Source of the DNA: Eriocheir sinensis
Taxonomy: Eukaryota > Arthropoda > Malacostraca > Decapoda > Varunidae
DNA: 64,000 bases
NCBI RefSeq assembly: GCF_024679095.1
Contig: NW_026111294.1
Location: 124,001 to 188,000 of the forward strand
Direction: 5' to 3'
In this document: piece by piece, positions 43,701 to 61,700 of the stretch
How the letters are laid out: every line of letters begins with the position of its first letter
Position numbering within the stretch: the first letter of the stretch is position 1
Made by a program: the position numbers and the translations under genes
Notes under the pieces: model-generated
Databases searched by the model: none
Seen by the model: only the letters and a program-made list of their open reading frames with translations
What the model was told of the DNA's origin: nothing

Positions 43701-46700
43701 ACAACAGACACCACCGCCGGGCACACACACAACAACAAACACCACCGCCAAGCACACACACACAACAACAGACACCACCGCCGGGAACACACAACAACAG
43801 ACACCACCGCCGGGCAAATGCACACACAACAACAGACACCACCGCCGGGGACTCACACACAACAACAGACACCACCGCCGGGTACACACACACAACAACA
43901 GACACCACCGCCGAGGACACACACAGAACAACAGACACCACCGCCGGGCACACACACACAACAACAGACACCACCGCCGGGCACACACACACAACAACAG
44001 ACACCACCGCCGGGCACACACACACAACAACAGACACCACCGCCGGGCACACACACACAAACACAGACACCACCGCCGGGCACACACACACAACAACAGA
44101 CACCACCTAAGTGCACACACACACAACAACAGACACCAACTACTGGAACACACACACCACAACAGACACCACCGCCGGGCACACACACACACAACACCAA
44201 ACACCACCGCCGGCACACACACAACAACAGACACCACCGCCGGGCACACACACACAACAACAGAAACCACCGCCGGGCACACACACAAAAACAGAAATCA
44301 CCGCCGGGCACACACACACAACAACAGACACCACCGCCGGGCACACACACAACAACAGACACCACCGCCGGGCACACACACACAACAACAGACACCACCG
44401 CCGGGCACACACACAACAACACACACCACCGCCGGGCACACACACACACAACAACAGACACCACCACCGGGCACACACACACAACAACAGACACCACCGC
44501 CGGGCACACACAAAACAACAGACAACACCGACTGGCACACACACAACAACAGACACCACCGCCGGGCACACACACAACAACAGACACCACCGCTGGGCAC
44601 ACACACACAACAACAGACACCACCGCCGGGCACACACACACAACAACAGACACCACCGCCGGGCACACACACACAACAACAGACACCACCGCCGGGCACA
44701 CACTCACAACAACAGACACCACAGTCTTGCACACACTCACAACAACACACACCACCGCCGGGCACACGCAGAAAACAACAAACAGCACCGCCGGGCACAC
44801 ACACACAACAACAGACACCACCGCCGGGCACACACACAACAACAGACACCACCGACGGGCACACAAACACAACAACAGACACCACCGCCGGGCACACACA
44901 CAACAACAGACACCACCGCTGGCACACACACACAACAACAGACACCACCGGGCACACACACACAACAACAGACCCCACCGCCAGGCACTAACACACCACA
45001 TCTGACACCACCGCCGGGCACACACATACAACAACAGACACCACCGCCGGGCACACACACACAACAACAGACACCACCGCCAGGCACACACACAACAACA
45101 GACACCACCGCTGGGCACACACATAAACAACAGACACCACCGCCGGGCACACACACACAACAACAGACACAACCGCCGGGCACACACAAACAACAGACAC
45201 CACCGCCGCCGGGCAGACACACACAACAACAAACACCACCGCCGGGCACACACACACAACAACAGACACCACCGCCGGGCACACACACACAACAACAGAC
45301 ACCACCGCTGGCCACACGCACACAACAACAAACACCCCCGCAGGGCACACACATACAACAACAGACACCACCGCTAAGCACAGACACACAACAACAGACA
45401 CCAACGCCGAGCACACACACAACAACAACAGACACCATCACCGGGCACACACACACAACAACAGACACCACCGCCGGGCACACACACACAACAACAGACA
45501 CCACCGCCGGGCACACACACACAACAACAGACACCACCGCCGGGCACACACACACAACAACAGACACCACCGCCGGGCACACACACACAACAACAGACAC
45601 CACCGCTGGGCACACACACACAACAACAGACACCACCGGCGGAAAACACACACAACAGACACCACCGCCGGGCACACACACAACAACAGACACCACCGCC
45701 GGGCACACACACACAACAACAGACACCACCGCCGGGCACACACACACAATAACAGACACCACCGCCGGGCACACACACAGAACATCAGATACCACCGCCG
45801 GGCACACACACACAACAACACAGACACCACCGCTGGCACACACACAAACAACAGACACCACTGCCGGGCACACACACAACAACAGACACCACCGCCGGGC
45901 ACACACACACAACAACAGACACCTACGCCGGGCACACACACACAACAACAGACACCACCGCCGGGCACACACACACAACAACAGACACCACCCCCGGGCA
46001 CACACACAACAACAGACACCACTGCCGGGCACACACACACAACAACAGACACCACTGCCGGGCACACACACACAACAACAGACACCACCGCCGGGCACAC
46101 ACACACAACAACAGACACCACCGCCAAGCACACACACACAACAACAGACACCACCGCCGGGCACACACACACAACAAACACCACCGCCGGGCACACGCAC
46201 AACAACAGACACCTCCGCCGGCCACACGCACACAACAACAGACACCACCGCCGGGAAAACACACACAACAACAAACACCACCGCCGGGCACACACACAAC
46301 AACAGACACCACCGCCGGGCACACACACACAACAACAGACACCACCGCCGGGCACACACACACAACAACAGACACCACCGCCGCACACACACACAACAGA
46401 CACCACCGCCGGGCACACACACAACAACAGACACCACCGCCGGGCACACACACAACAACAGACACCACCGCCGGGCACACACACACAACAACAGACACCA
46501 CCGCCAGGCACACACACACAACAACAGACACCACCGCCGAGCACACACTACAACAGACACCGCCGCCGGAACACACACACAAAACAACAGACACCACCGC
46601 CAAGCACACACACACAAAACAACAGACACCACCGACTGGCACACACACACAACAACAGACACCACCGCCGGGCACACACACACAACAACAGACACCACCG

Positions 46701-49700
46701 CCGGGCACACACACACACAACAACAGACACCACCGCCGAGCACACACACACAACAACAGACACCACCGCCGGGCACACACACAACAACAGACACCACCGC
46801 CGGGGACACACACACAACAACAGACACCACCGCCGTGCCCCCCCACACAACAACAGACACCACCGCCGGGCACACACACACAACAACAGACACCACCGCC
46901 GGGCACACACACACAACAACAGACACCACCGCCGGAGACACACACACAACAACAGACACCACCGCCGGGCACACACACAAGAACAGACACCACCGCCAGG
47001 CACACACAACAACAGAGAGCACCGCCGAGCACACACTACAACAGACACCACCGCCGTGCACACACACACAACAACAGACACCACCGCCGGGCACACACAC
47101 ACAACAACAAACACCACCGCCGGGCACACCCAAACAACAACAGAGACACCACCGCCGGGCACACACACAACAACAGACACCACCGCCGGGCACACACACA
47201 ACAACAGACCCCAGCGGGGCACACACACATAACAACAGACACCACCTCTGGGCACACACACACAACAACAGACACCACCGCCGGGCACACACACACAACA
47301 ACAGACACCACCGCCGGGCACACACACACAACAACAGACACCACCGCCGGGACACACACACACAAAAGACTTCACCGCCGGGCACACACACACAACAACA
47401 GACACCACCGCCAAGCACACACACACAACAACAGACACCACCGCCGGGCACACACACACAACAACAGACACCACCGCCGGGCACACACACACAATAACAG
47501 ACACCACCGCCGGGCACACACACAATAACAGACACCACCGCCGGGCACACGAACACAACACCAGACACCACCGCCGGGCACACACACAACAACAGACACC
47601 ACCGCCAAGCACACACACACACCACAAGAGACACCACCGCCGGGCGAACAAACAACAACAGACACCACCGCCGGGCACACACACACAACAACAGACACCA
47701 CCGCCGTGCACACACACACAACAACAGACACCAGCACCGGGCACACACACACAACAACAGACAGAACCACCGAGCACACACTCACAACGACAGACACCAC
47801 CGCCGGGCACACACACAACAACAGACACCACCGCCGGGCACTCACACACAACAACAGACACCACCGCCAAGCACACACACACAACAACAGACACCACCGC
47901 CGGGCACACACACAACAACAGACACCACCGCCGGGCACACACACACAACAACAGACACCACCGCCGGGCACACACACACAACAACAGACACCACCGCCGG
48001 GCACACACACACAACAACAGACACCACCGCCGGGCATACACACCAACAGACACAAACCCCGGGCACGCACACACAACAACAGACACCACCGCCGGGCACA
48101 CACACACAACAACAGACACCACCGCCACCAAACAACACACAACTGACACCACCGCCGGGCACACACACACAACAACAGACACCACCGCCGGGCACACACA
48201 CACAACAACAGACACCACCGCCGGGCACACACACACAACAACAGACACCACCGCCGGGCACACACACACAACAACAGACACCACCGCCCCGCACACACAC
48301 ACAACAACAGACACCACCGCCGGGCACACACACACAACAACAGACACCACCGCCGGGCACACACACAACAGACACCAGCCCCTGGCACACACACAACAAC
48401 AGACACCACCGCCGGTAACTCACACACAACAACAGACACCACCGCCGGGCACACACACACAACAACAGACACCACCGCCGGTCACTCACACAACAACAGA
48501 CACCACCGCCGGGCACAGACACACAACAACAGACACCACCTCGGGGCACACACACACAACAACAGACACCACCTCCGGTCACACACACACAACAACAGAC
48601 ACCACCGCCGGGCACACACACACACAACAACAGACACCACCGCCGGGCACACACACACAACAATAGTCACCACCCCCGGGCACACGCACACAACAACAGA
48701 AACCACCGCCGGCACACACACACACAACAACAGACACCACCGCCGGGCACACACCCACAACAACAGACACCACCGCCGGCACACACACACAACAACAGAC
48801 ACCACCGCCGGGCACACACACACAACAACAGACACCACCGCCGGGCACACACACACAACAACAGACACCACCGCCGCGCACACACACACCAACAACCACA
48901 GACCCCCCGCACACACACACAACAACAAACACCACCGCCCGCCACACACACACAACAACACCCACCACCGCCCGGCACACACAACAACAGACACCACCGC
49001 CGGGCACACACACACAACAACAGACACCACCGGGCACACACACACAACAACAGACACCACCGCCGGGCACACACACACAACAAGAGACACCACCGCCGGG
49101 CACACACAACAACAGACACCACCGAGCACACACAACAACAGACACCACCGCCGGGAACACACAGAACAACAGATACCACCGCCGGGCACACACACACAAC
49201 AACAGACACCACCGCCGGGCACACACACACAACAATAGACACCACCGCCGGGAACACACACACAACAACAGACACCACCGCACACACACACAACATACAC
49301 CTCCGCCGGCACACACACACAACAAAAGACACCACCGCCGGGCACACACACACAACAACAGACACCACCGCCAGGCACACACACACAACAACAGACACCA
49401 CCGCCGGGCACACACACACAACAACAAACACCACCGCCGCGCACAACAACAGACACCACCGGTGGGCACACACACACAACAACAGACACCACCGCCGGGC
49501 ACACACACACACAACAACAGACACCACCGCCGGGCACACACACACAACAACAGACACCACCGCCGGGCACACACACACAACAGACACCACCGCCGGGCAC
49601 ACACACACAACAACAGACACCACCGCCGGGCACACACACACAACAACAGACACCACCGCCGGGCACACACACACAACAACAGACACCACCGCCGCACACA

Positions 49701-52489
49701 CACAACAACAGACAAAACCGCCGGTAACACACACAACAACAGACACCACCCCCGGGCACACACACAACAACAGACACCACCGCCCGGCACACACACACAA
49801 ATCCAGACACCACCGCCACCCACACACAAAAACAGACACCACCGCATGGCACACACAAACAATAACAAACACCACCGCCGGGCAAACACACAACAACAGA
49901 CACCACCGCCGGGCACACACACACAACAACAGACACAACCGCCGGGCACACACACAAAACAACAGACACCACCGCCGGGCACACACACAACAACAGACAC
50001 TACCGCCGGGCACACACACACAACAACAGACACCACCGCCGGGCACACACACAACAACAGACACCACCGCCAAGCACACACACACAACAACAGACACCAC
50101 CGCCAGGCACACACACACAACAACAGACACCACCGCCGGTCACACACAACAACGGACACCACCGCAAGGCACACACACACAACATCAAACACCACTGCCG
50201 GGCACACACACAACAACAGACACCACCGCCAGGCACACACACACAACAACAGACACCACCGCCGGGCACACACACACAACAACAAACACCACCGCCGGGC
50301 ACACGCACACAACAACAGACACCACCGCACACACACACAACAACAGACACCACCGCCGGGCACACACACACAACAACAGACACCACCGCCGGGCACACAC
50401 ACACAACAACAGACACCACCGCCGGGCACACACACACAACAACAGACACCACCGCCGGGCACACACACACAACAACAGACACCACCGCCGGGCACAAACA
50501 CACAACAACAGACACCACTGCCGGGCACACACACACAACAACAGACACTACCGCCGGGCACACACAACAGACACCACCGCCGGGCACACAACAACAGACA
50601 CCACCGCCGGGCACACACACAACAACAGACACCACCGCCGGGCACACACACAACAACAGACACCACCGCCGGGCACACACACACAACAACAGACACCACC
50701 GCCGGCACACACACAACAACAGACACCACCGCCGGGCACACACACACAACAACAGACACCACCGCCGGGCACACACACACAACAACAGACACCACCACCG
50801 GCACACACACAACAACAGACACCACCGGGCACACACACAACAACAGACACCACCGCCGGGCACACACACACAACAACAGACACCACCGCCAGGCACACAC
50901 ACACAACAACAGACACCACCGCCGGCCACAAGCACACAACAACACACCCCACCGCCGCGAACACACACACAACAACAGACACCACCGCCGGGCACTCACA
51001 CACAACAACAGACACCACCGCCGGGCACACACACAACAACCGCCACCACTGCCGGGCACACACACACAACAACAGACACCACCGCGATGCACACACACAC
51101 AACAACAGACACCACCGCCGGGCACACACACACAACAACAGACACCACCGCCGGGCACACACACACACAACAACAGACACCACCGCCGGGCACACACACA
51201 CCAAAACACACAACCCCCGGGCCCACACACACACCAACAGACACCACCGCCGGGCACACACACAACAACAGACACCACTGCACACACACACTACAACCGA
51301 TACCACCGCCGGGCAGACACACACACAACAACAGACACCACCACCGGGCACACACACACAACAACAGACACCACCGCCGAGCACACACACACACAACAAC
51401 AGACACCACCGCCGGGCACACACACACAACAACAGACACGACCGCTGGGCTCACACACACACAACAGACACCACCACCGGGCACACACACACAACAGACA
51501 CCACCGCCGGCACACACACACACATACACAGACACCACCGACTGTAACACACACACACAACAACAGACACCACCGCCGGTCACACACACACAACAACAGA
51601 GACCACCGCCGCGCCCAAACACACACAACAACAGACACCACCGCCGGGCACACACACACAACAACAGACACCACCGCCGGGCACACACACACAACAACAG
51701 ACACCACCGCCGGGTACACACACAACAACAGACACCACCGCCGGCACACACACACAACAACAGACACTACCGCCGGGCACACACACACACAACAAACACC
51801 GCCGGGCACACACACAACAACAGACACCACCGCCGCACACACACACAACAACAGACACCACCGCCGGCACACACACAACAACAGACACCACCGCTGGGCA
51901 CACACACACAACAACAGACACCACCGCCGGGCACACACACACAACAACAGACACCGCTGGCACACACACACAACAACACACACCACCGCCGGGCACACAA
52001 CCACAACAACAGACACCACCGCCGGGCACACACACACAACAACAGACACCACCGCCGGGCACACACACACAACAACAGACACCACCGCACACACAACAGA
52101 CACCACACACACAGAACAACTGACACCACCGCCGGGCACACACACACAACAACAGACACCACCGCCGGGCACACACAACAACAGACACCCCCGCCGGGCA
52201 CACACACACAACAACAGACACCACCGATGGGCACACACACACACAACAACACACACCATTGCCGCGACCACACACAACAACAGACACCACCGCCGAGCAC
52301 ACACACACAACAACAGACACCACCGCCGGGCACACACACAACAACAGACACCACCGCCACACACACACACAACAACAGACACCACCGCCGGGCACACGCA
52401 CAACAACAGACACCACTGCCGGGCACACACACACAACAACAGACACCACCGCCGGGCACACACACAAAACAGACACCACCGCCGGGCAC

Positions 52490-52610
52490 ACACACAATAA
52501 AAGACACCACCGCCGGCACACACACACAATAAAAGACACCACCGCCGGCACACACACACAACAACAGACACCACCGCCGGCACACACACACAATAAAAGA
52601 CACCACCGCC
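52490..52610 (+). repeat. AATAAA-bearing variant unit cluster
   Basis: Three of four neighbouring units carry CAATAAAAGACACC (near 52495, 52528 and 52591) in place of CAACAACAGACACC. Related units recur near 56,990-57,070 and 57,840. They are a minor sequence subfamily of the satellite. Confidence 0.75.
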
Positions 52611-55389
52611 GGGCACACACACAACAACACACACCCCACCCCCGCACACACACAACAACACACACCACCGCCGGGCACACACACACAACAACAGACACCA
52701 CCGCGGGGCACACACACACAACAACAGACACCACCGCCGGGCACACACACACACAACAACAGACACCACCGGCGGGCCCACACCAACAACAACAGACACC
52801 ACCGGGCACACACACACAACAACAGACACCACCGCCGGGCACACACACAACAACAGACACCGCCGCCGGGCACACACACAACAACAGACACCATCCCCGG
52901 GCACACACACACAACACCAGACACCACCGCCGGGCACACACACAACAACAGACACCACCGCCGGGCACACACACAACAACAGACACCACCGCCAGGCACA
53001 CACACAACAACAGACACCACCGCTGGGCACACACACAACAACAGACACCACCGCCGGCACACACACAACAACAGACACCACCGCCGGGCACACACACAAC
53101 AACAGACACCACCGCCGGGCACACACACAACAACAGACACCCCCGGGGGGCCCTCACACAAAACACCAGAGACAACCGCCGGGCGCACACACACACAACA
53201 ACAGACACCACCGCCGGGCACACACACACAACAACAGACACCACCGCCGGGGACACACACAACAACAGACACCACCGCCGGGCACACACACAACAACAGA
53301 CACCACCGCCGGCACACACACAACAACAGACACCACCGCCGAACACACACACAACAACAGACACCACCGCCGGGCACACACACACAACAACAGACACCAC
53401 CACCTGGCACACACACACAGCAACAGACACCACCGCCGGGCACACACACACAACAACAGACACCACCGCCGGGCACACAAACACACAACAACAGACACCA
53501 CCGCCGGGCACACACACACAACAACAGACACCACCGCCCGCCACACACACAACACAACAGACACCACCACCTGGCACACACACACAACAACAGACACCAC
53601 CGCCGGGCACACACACACACAACAACAGACACCACAGCCGGGCACACACACACAACAACAGACACCACCGCCGGGCTCACACACACAACAAGACACCCCC
53701 GCCGGACACACACACACCAACAGACACCACCGCCGGGCACACACACACACAACAACAGACACCACTGCCGAGCACACACACACAACAACAAACACGACCG
53801 CTGGTCACTCACATACAACAACAGACACCACCGCGGAGCACACACACACAACAACAGACACCACCACCGGGCACACACACACAACAACAGACACCACCGC
53901 GGAGCACACACACACACACACACACAACGACAGACACCTCCGCCGGGCACACACACACAACGCCAGACACCACCGCCTGGGACACACACACAACAGACAC
54001 CACCGCCGGGCACACACACACAACAACAGACACCACCGCCGGGCACACACAACAACAGCAACCACCGCCGGCCACACACACAACAACAGACACCACCGCC
54101 AGGTACTCACACACAACAACAGACACCACCGCTGGGCACACACACACAACAGACACCACCGCCGGGCACACACACAAACAACAGACAACACCACCGCACA
54201 CACACAACAACAGACACCACCGCCGGGCACACACACAACAACAGACACCACCGCCGGGCACACACACAACAACAGACACCACCGCCGGGCACACACACAA
54301 CAACAGACACCACCGCCGGGCACACACAACCACAGACACCACCGCCGGGCACACACACACACACAACAGACATCACCGCCGGGCACACACACACAACAAC
54401 AGACACCACTGCCGGCCACTCACACACAAAAACAGACACCACCGCCGGGCACACACACACAACAACAGACACCACCGCCGGGCACACACACACAACAACA
54501 GACACCACCGCCGGGCACACACACACAACAACAGACACCACCGCCGGGCACACACACACAACAACAGACACCACCGCCGGGCACACACACACAACAACAG
54601 ACACCACCGCCGGGCACACACACACAACAACAGACACCACCGCTGAGCACACACACACAACAACAGACACCACCGCCGGGCACACACACAACAACAGACA
54701 CCACCGCCGGGCACACACACAACAACAGACACCACCAAGCAGACACACACAACAACAGACACCACCGCCGGGCACACACACACAACAACAGACACCACCG
54801 CCGGGCACACACACACAACAACAGACACCACCGCAGGGAACACACACAACAACAAACACCACCGCCAAGCACACACACAACAATAGACACCACCGCCGGG
54901 CACACACACACAACAACAGACACCACCGCCGGGCACACACACACAACAGCCGACACCACTGGGCACACACACACAACAACAGACACCACCGCCGGGCACA
55001 CACACACAACAACAGACACCACCGCCGGGCACACACACACAACAACAGACACCACCGCCGGGCACACACACACAACAACAGACACCACCGCCGGGCACAC
55101 ACACAACAACAGACACCACTGCCGGACACACACACAACAACAGACACCCCCGCCACGCCCACACACACAACAACAGACACCACCGCTGGGCACACACACA
55201 CAACAACAGACACCACCGCCGGGCACACACACACAACAACAGACACCACCGCCGGGCACACACACACAACAACAGACACCACCGCCGGGCACACACACAC
55301 AACAACAGACACCACCGCCGAGCACACACACACAACAACAGACACCACAGCCGAGCTCACACACAACAACAGACACCACCGCCGAGCAC

Positions 55390-55710
55390 ACACACACAAC
55401 AGACACCACTGCCGGGTACACACACAGAACAACAGACACCACCGCCGGTCACACACACAGAACAACAGACACCACCGCCGGGGACACACAGAACAGACAC
55501 CACCGCAGGGTACACACACAACAACAGACACCACCGCCGAGGACACACACACAACAACAGACACCACCGCCGGGCACACACACACAACAACAGACACCAC
55601 CGCCGAGGACACACACAGAACAACAGACACCACCGCCGAGCACACACACACAACAACAGACACCACCGCCAAGCACACACACAGAACAACAGACACCACC
55701 GCCGGGCACA
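55390..55710 (+). repeat. AGAAC-variant unit cluster distant from blocks A and B
   Basis: Several units here have CACAGAACAACAG in place of CACACAACAACAG. The subfamily is otherwise concentrated in blocks A and B. The adjacent pair CACTGCCGGGTACAC followed by an AGAAC unit matches pairs at about 19,566, 20,545, 25,662 and 26,630, so the cluster shares ancestry with those blocks. Confidence 0.65.
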
Positions 55711-58700
55711 CACACACAACAACAGACACCACTGCCGGGCACACACACACAACAACAGACACCACCGCCGGGCACACACACACAACAACAGACACCACCG
55801 CCGAGCACACATACACAACAACAGACACCACCGCAGAGAACACACACAACAACAGACACCACCACCGGGCACACACACACAACAACAGACACCACCGCCG
55901 GGCACACACACACAACAACAGACACCACCGCCGGGCACACACACACAACAACAGACACCACCGCCGGGCACACACACACAACAGACACCACCGCCGGGCA
56001 CACACACAACAACAGACACCACCGCCACACACACACACAACAACAGACACCACTGCCGAACACACACACAGAACAACAGACACCACCGCCGAGCACACAC
56101 ACACAACAACAGACACCACCGCTGGGCACACACACACAACAACAGACACCACCGCCGGGCACACACACACAACAACAGACACCACCGCCGGGCACACACA
56201 CAACAACAGACAACACCGCATCGCTCAGAGACAGAACAACACACAACAGCGCCGGGTACACACACAACAACAAACACAACCGCTGGGCACACACACACAA
56301 CAACAGACACCACCGCTGGGTACACACACACAACAGACACCACTGGTACACACACAACAACAGACACCACCGCCGGGCTCACACACACACCAACAGACAC
56401 CAGCTCCGGGGACTCACACACACCAACAGACACCACCGCCGGGCACACACACACAACAACAGACACCACCGCCGGGCACACACACACAACAACAGACACC
56501 ACTGCCGGGCACACACACAACAACAGACACCACCGCCGGGCACACACACAAAAACAGACACCACCGCCAGGCACACACACACAACAACAGACACCAACGC
56601 CGGGCACACACTCAACAACAGACACCACCGCTGGGCACACACACAACAACAGACACCACCGACTGGCACACACACACAACAACAGACACCACCGCCGGCA
56701 CACACACACAACAGACACCACCGCCGGCACACAAAACAACAGACACCACCGGGCTGCACACACACACAACAACAGACACCACCGCCGGGCACACACACAA
56801 CAACAGACACCACCGCCGGGCACACACACAACAACAGACACCACCGCCGGGCACACACACAACAACAGACACCACCACACACACACACACAACAACAGAC
56901 ACCACCGCCAGGCACACACACACAAACAGACACCACCGCCGGGCACACACACACAACAACAGACACCACCGCCGGGCACACACACACAAGAAAAGACACC
57001 ACCGCCTGCACACACACACAAAAAAAGACACCACCGCCAGCACACACACACAATAAAAGACACCACCGCCGGGCACACACACAACAACAGACACCACCGC
57101 CGGGCACACACACACAACAACAGACACCACCGCCAAGCACACACACAAAAAAACGGACACCACCGCCACACACACACACAACAACAGACACCACCGCCAG
57201 GCACTCCCACACAACAACAGACACCACCGCCGGGCACACACACACAACAACAGACACCACCGCACACACACACAACAACAGACACCACCGGGCACACACA
57301 CACAACAACAGACACCACCGCTGGCACACACACACAACAACAGACACCACCGCCGGGCACACACACAACAACAGACACCACCGCCGGGCACACACACACA
57401 ACAACAGACACCACTGCCGGGCACACACACAACAACAGACACCACCGCCGGGCACACACACAACAACAGACACCACCGCCACACACACACACAACAACAG
57501 ACACCACCGCCGAGCACACACACACAACAACAGACACCACCGCCGGCCACACACACACAACAACACACACCACCTGCGGGAACACACACAACAACAGACA
57601 CCACCGCCGGGCACACACCCAGAACAACAGACCCCACCGCCAAGCACACACACAACAACAGACACCACCGGGCACACACACACAACAACAGACACCACCG
57701 CCGGCACACACACACAACAACAGACACCACTGCCGGCACACACACAACAACAGACACCACCGCCGGGCACACACACACAACTACAGACACCACCGATGAA
57801 CACACACACACAACAACAGACACCACCGCCACACACACAAACAATAAAAGACACCACCGCAGGCACACACACACAAACACAGACACCATGGCCGTGCACA
57901 CACACACAACAACAGACACCACCGCCAAGCACACACACACAACAACAGACACCACCGCCGGGCACACACACACAACAACAGACACCACCGCCGGGCACAC
58001 ACACACAACAACAGACACCACCGCACGGCCCCCACACACAACAACAGACACCAACGCCCAGCACACACACAACAACAGACACCACCGCCAGGCACACACA
58101 CACAACAACACACCACCGCCGGGCACACACACACAACAACAGACACCACCGCCAGGCACACACACACAACAACAGACACCACCGCCGGGCACACACACAC
58201 AACAACAGAAACCACCGCTGCACACACACAACAACAGACACCACCGCCACACACACACAACAGACACCACCGCCAGGCACACACAAAACAACAGACACCA
58301 CCGCCGGGCACACACACACAACAACAGACACCACCGCCGGGCACACACACACAACAACAGACACCACCGCCAAGCACACACACAAAACAACACACCCCAC
58401 CCCCGGGCACACACACAACAACAGACACCACCGCCGGCACACACACACAACAACAGACTCCACCGCGATGAACACACACACACACACAACAGACACCACC
58501 GCCGGCACACACACACAACAACAGACACAATCACCGGGCACACACACACAACAACAGACACCACCGCCAAGCACACACACACAACAACAGACACCACCGC
58601 CAAGCACACACACACAACAACAGACACCACCAGGCACACACACACAACAACAGACACCACCGCCGGGCACACACACACACAACAACAGACACCACCGCCA

Positions 58701-61700
58701 ACAGACACCACACCCGGGCATATCCACACACAACAACAGACACCACCGCCGGGCACACACACACAACAACAGACACCACCGCCAAGCACACACACACAAC
58801 AGACACCACCGCCAGGCACACACACACAACAACAGACACCACCGCCGGGCACACACACACAACAGCAGACACCACCGCCGGGTACACACTCACAACAGAC
58901 ACCACCGCAGGGTACACACACACACAACAACAGACAACACCGCCGGGCACACACACAACAACAGACACCAACACGGCGCACACACACACAACAACACACA
59001 CCACCCCCGGGAACACACACAACAACAGACACCACCGCCGGGCACACACACAACAACAGACACCACCGCCGGGCACACACACAACTACAGAAACCACCGC
59101 CGGGCACACACACACAACAACAGACACCACCGCCAGCACACACACAACAACAGACCCCACCGCCGGGGACACACACACAACAACAGACACCACCGCCGGG
59201 CACACACACACAACAACAGACACCACCGCCGGGCACACACACACAACAACAGACACCACCGCCGGGCACACACACACAACAACAGACACCACCGCCGAGC
59301 ACACACACAACAACAGACACCACCTATGAGCACACACAACCAACAACAGACACCACCGCCGAGCACACACTACAACAGACACCACCGCCGGGCACACACA
59401 CACAACAACAGACACCACCGCCGGGCACACACACACAACAACAGACACCACGCCGGGCACACAAACATACAGCAACAGACACCACCGCCGGGCTCACACA
59501 CACACAACAACAGACACCACCACCGGGCACACACACACAACAACAGACACCACAGCCAGGCACACACACACAACAACAGACACCACAGCCAGGCACACAC
59601 ACACAACAACAGACACCACCGCCAGGCACACACACACAACAACAGACACCACCGCCGGGCACTCACACACAACAACAGACACCACCGCCGGGCACATACA
59701 CAAAACATACACCATCACCGCACACACAACAACAGACACCACCGCGGGCACACACACAACAACAGACACCCCCGCCGGGCACACACACACAACCAAACAC
59801 ACCCCCCCGCCGCACACACACACAACAACAAACACCACCGCCGGGCACACACACACAACAACAGACACCACTGCCGGGCACACACACAGAACAACAGACA
59901 CCACCGCCGGGCACACACACACAACAACAGACACCACCGTCGGGTACACACACACAAGAGACACCACCGTCGGGTACACACACACAACAACAGATAACAC
60001 CGCCGTGTACACACACACAACAACAGACACCAACGCCGGGTACACACACACAACAACAGACACCACCGCCGAGGACACACACACAACAACAGACACCACC
60101 GCCGGGCACACACACACAACAACAGACACCACCGCCAGGCACACACACACAAGAGACACCACTGCCGGGCACACACACACAACAACAGACACCACCGCCG
60201 GGCACACACACACAACAACAAACACCACCGCTGGCACACACAACAACAGAAACCACCGCCGGGCACACACACACAACAACAGACACCACCGCCGAGCACA
60301 CACACACAACAACAGACACCACCGCCGGGCACACACACAACAACAGACACCACCGCCGGGCACACACACACAACAACAGACACTACCGCCGGGCACACAC
60401 ACACAACAAACAACACCACCGCCCCCAACACACACACAAAAACACACACCACCGCCGGGCACACACACAACAACAGACACCACTGCCACACACACACACA
60501 ACAACAGACACCACCGCCGGGCACACACACAACAACAGACACCACCGCCGGGCACACTCACACACAACAACAGACACCACCGCCGGGCACACACACACAA
60601 CAACAGACACCACCGCCGGGCACACACACACAACAACAGACACCACCGCCGGGCACACACACACAACAACAAACACCACCGCCGGGCACACACACAACAA
60701 CAGACACCACCGCCGGGCACACACACACAACAACAGACACCACCGCCGGGCACACACACACAACAACAGACACCACCGCCGGGCACACACACACAACAAC
60801 AGACACCACTGCCGAACACACACACAGAACAACAGACACCACCGCCGGGTACACACACACAACAGACACCACCGCCGGGTACATACACATAACAACAGAC
60901 AACACCGCTGGGCACACACACACAACAACAGACACCACCGCCGGGCACACACACACAACAACAGACACCACCGCCGGGCACACACACAACAACAGACACC
61001 ACCGCCGGCACACACACACAACAACAGACACCACCGCCGGGCACACACACACAACAACAGACACAACCGCTGGCACACACACACACTACAGACACCACCG
61101 CCGGGCACACACACACAACAAGAGACACCACCGCCGGCACACACACACAACAACAGACACCACCGCCGGGCACACACACAACAACAGACACCACCGCCGG
61201 CACACACACAACAACAGACACAACCGCAGGGCACACACACACAACAACAGACACCACCGCTTTGCACACACACACAACAACAGACACCAACGCCGAGCAC
61301 ACACACACAACGACAGACACCACCGCCGGGCAGAAACGCACAACTACAGACACCACCGCCGGGCACACACACACAACAACAGACACCACCGCCGGGCACA
61401 CACACACAACAGACACCACCGCCGGGCAAACACACACAACAGACACCACCGCCGGGCACACACACAACAACAGACACCACCGCCGGCACACACACACAAC
61501 AACAGACACCACCGCCAGGCACACACACAACAACAGACACCACAGCCAGGCACACACACACAACAACAGACACCACCGCCGCACACACACAACAGACACC
61601 ACCGCCGGGCACACACACAACAACAGACACCACCGCCGGGCACACACACAACAGACACCACCGCCGGGCACACACACACAACAACAGACACCACCGCCGG

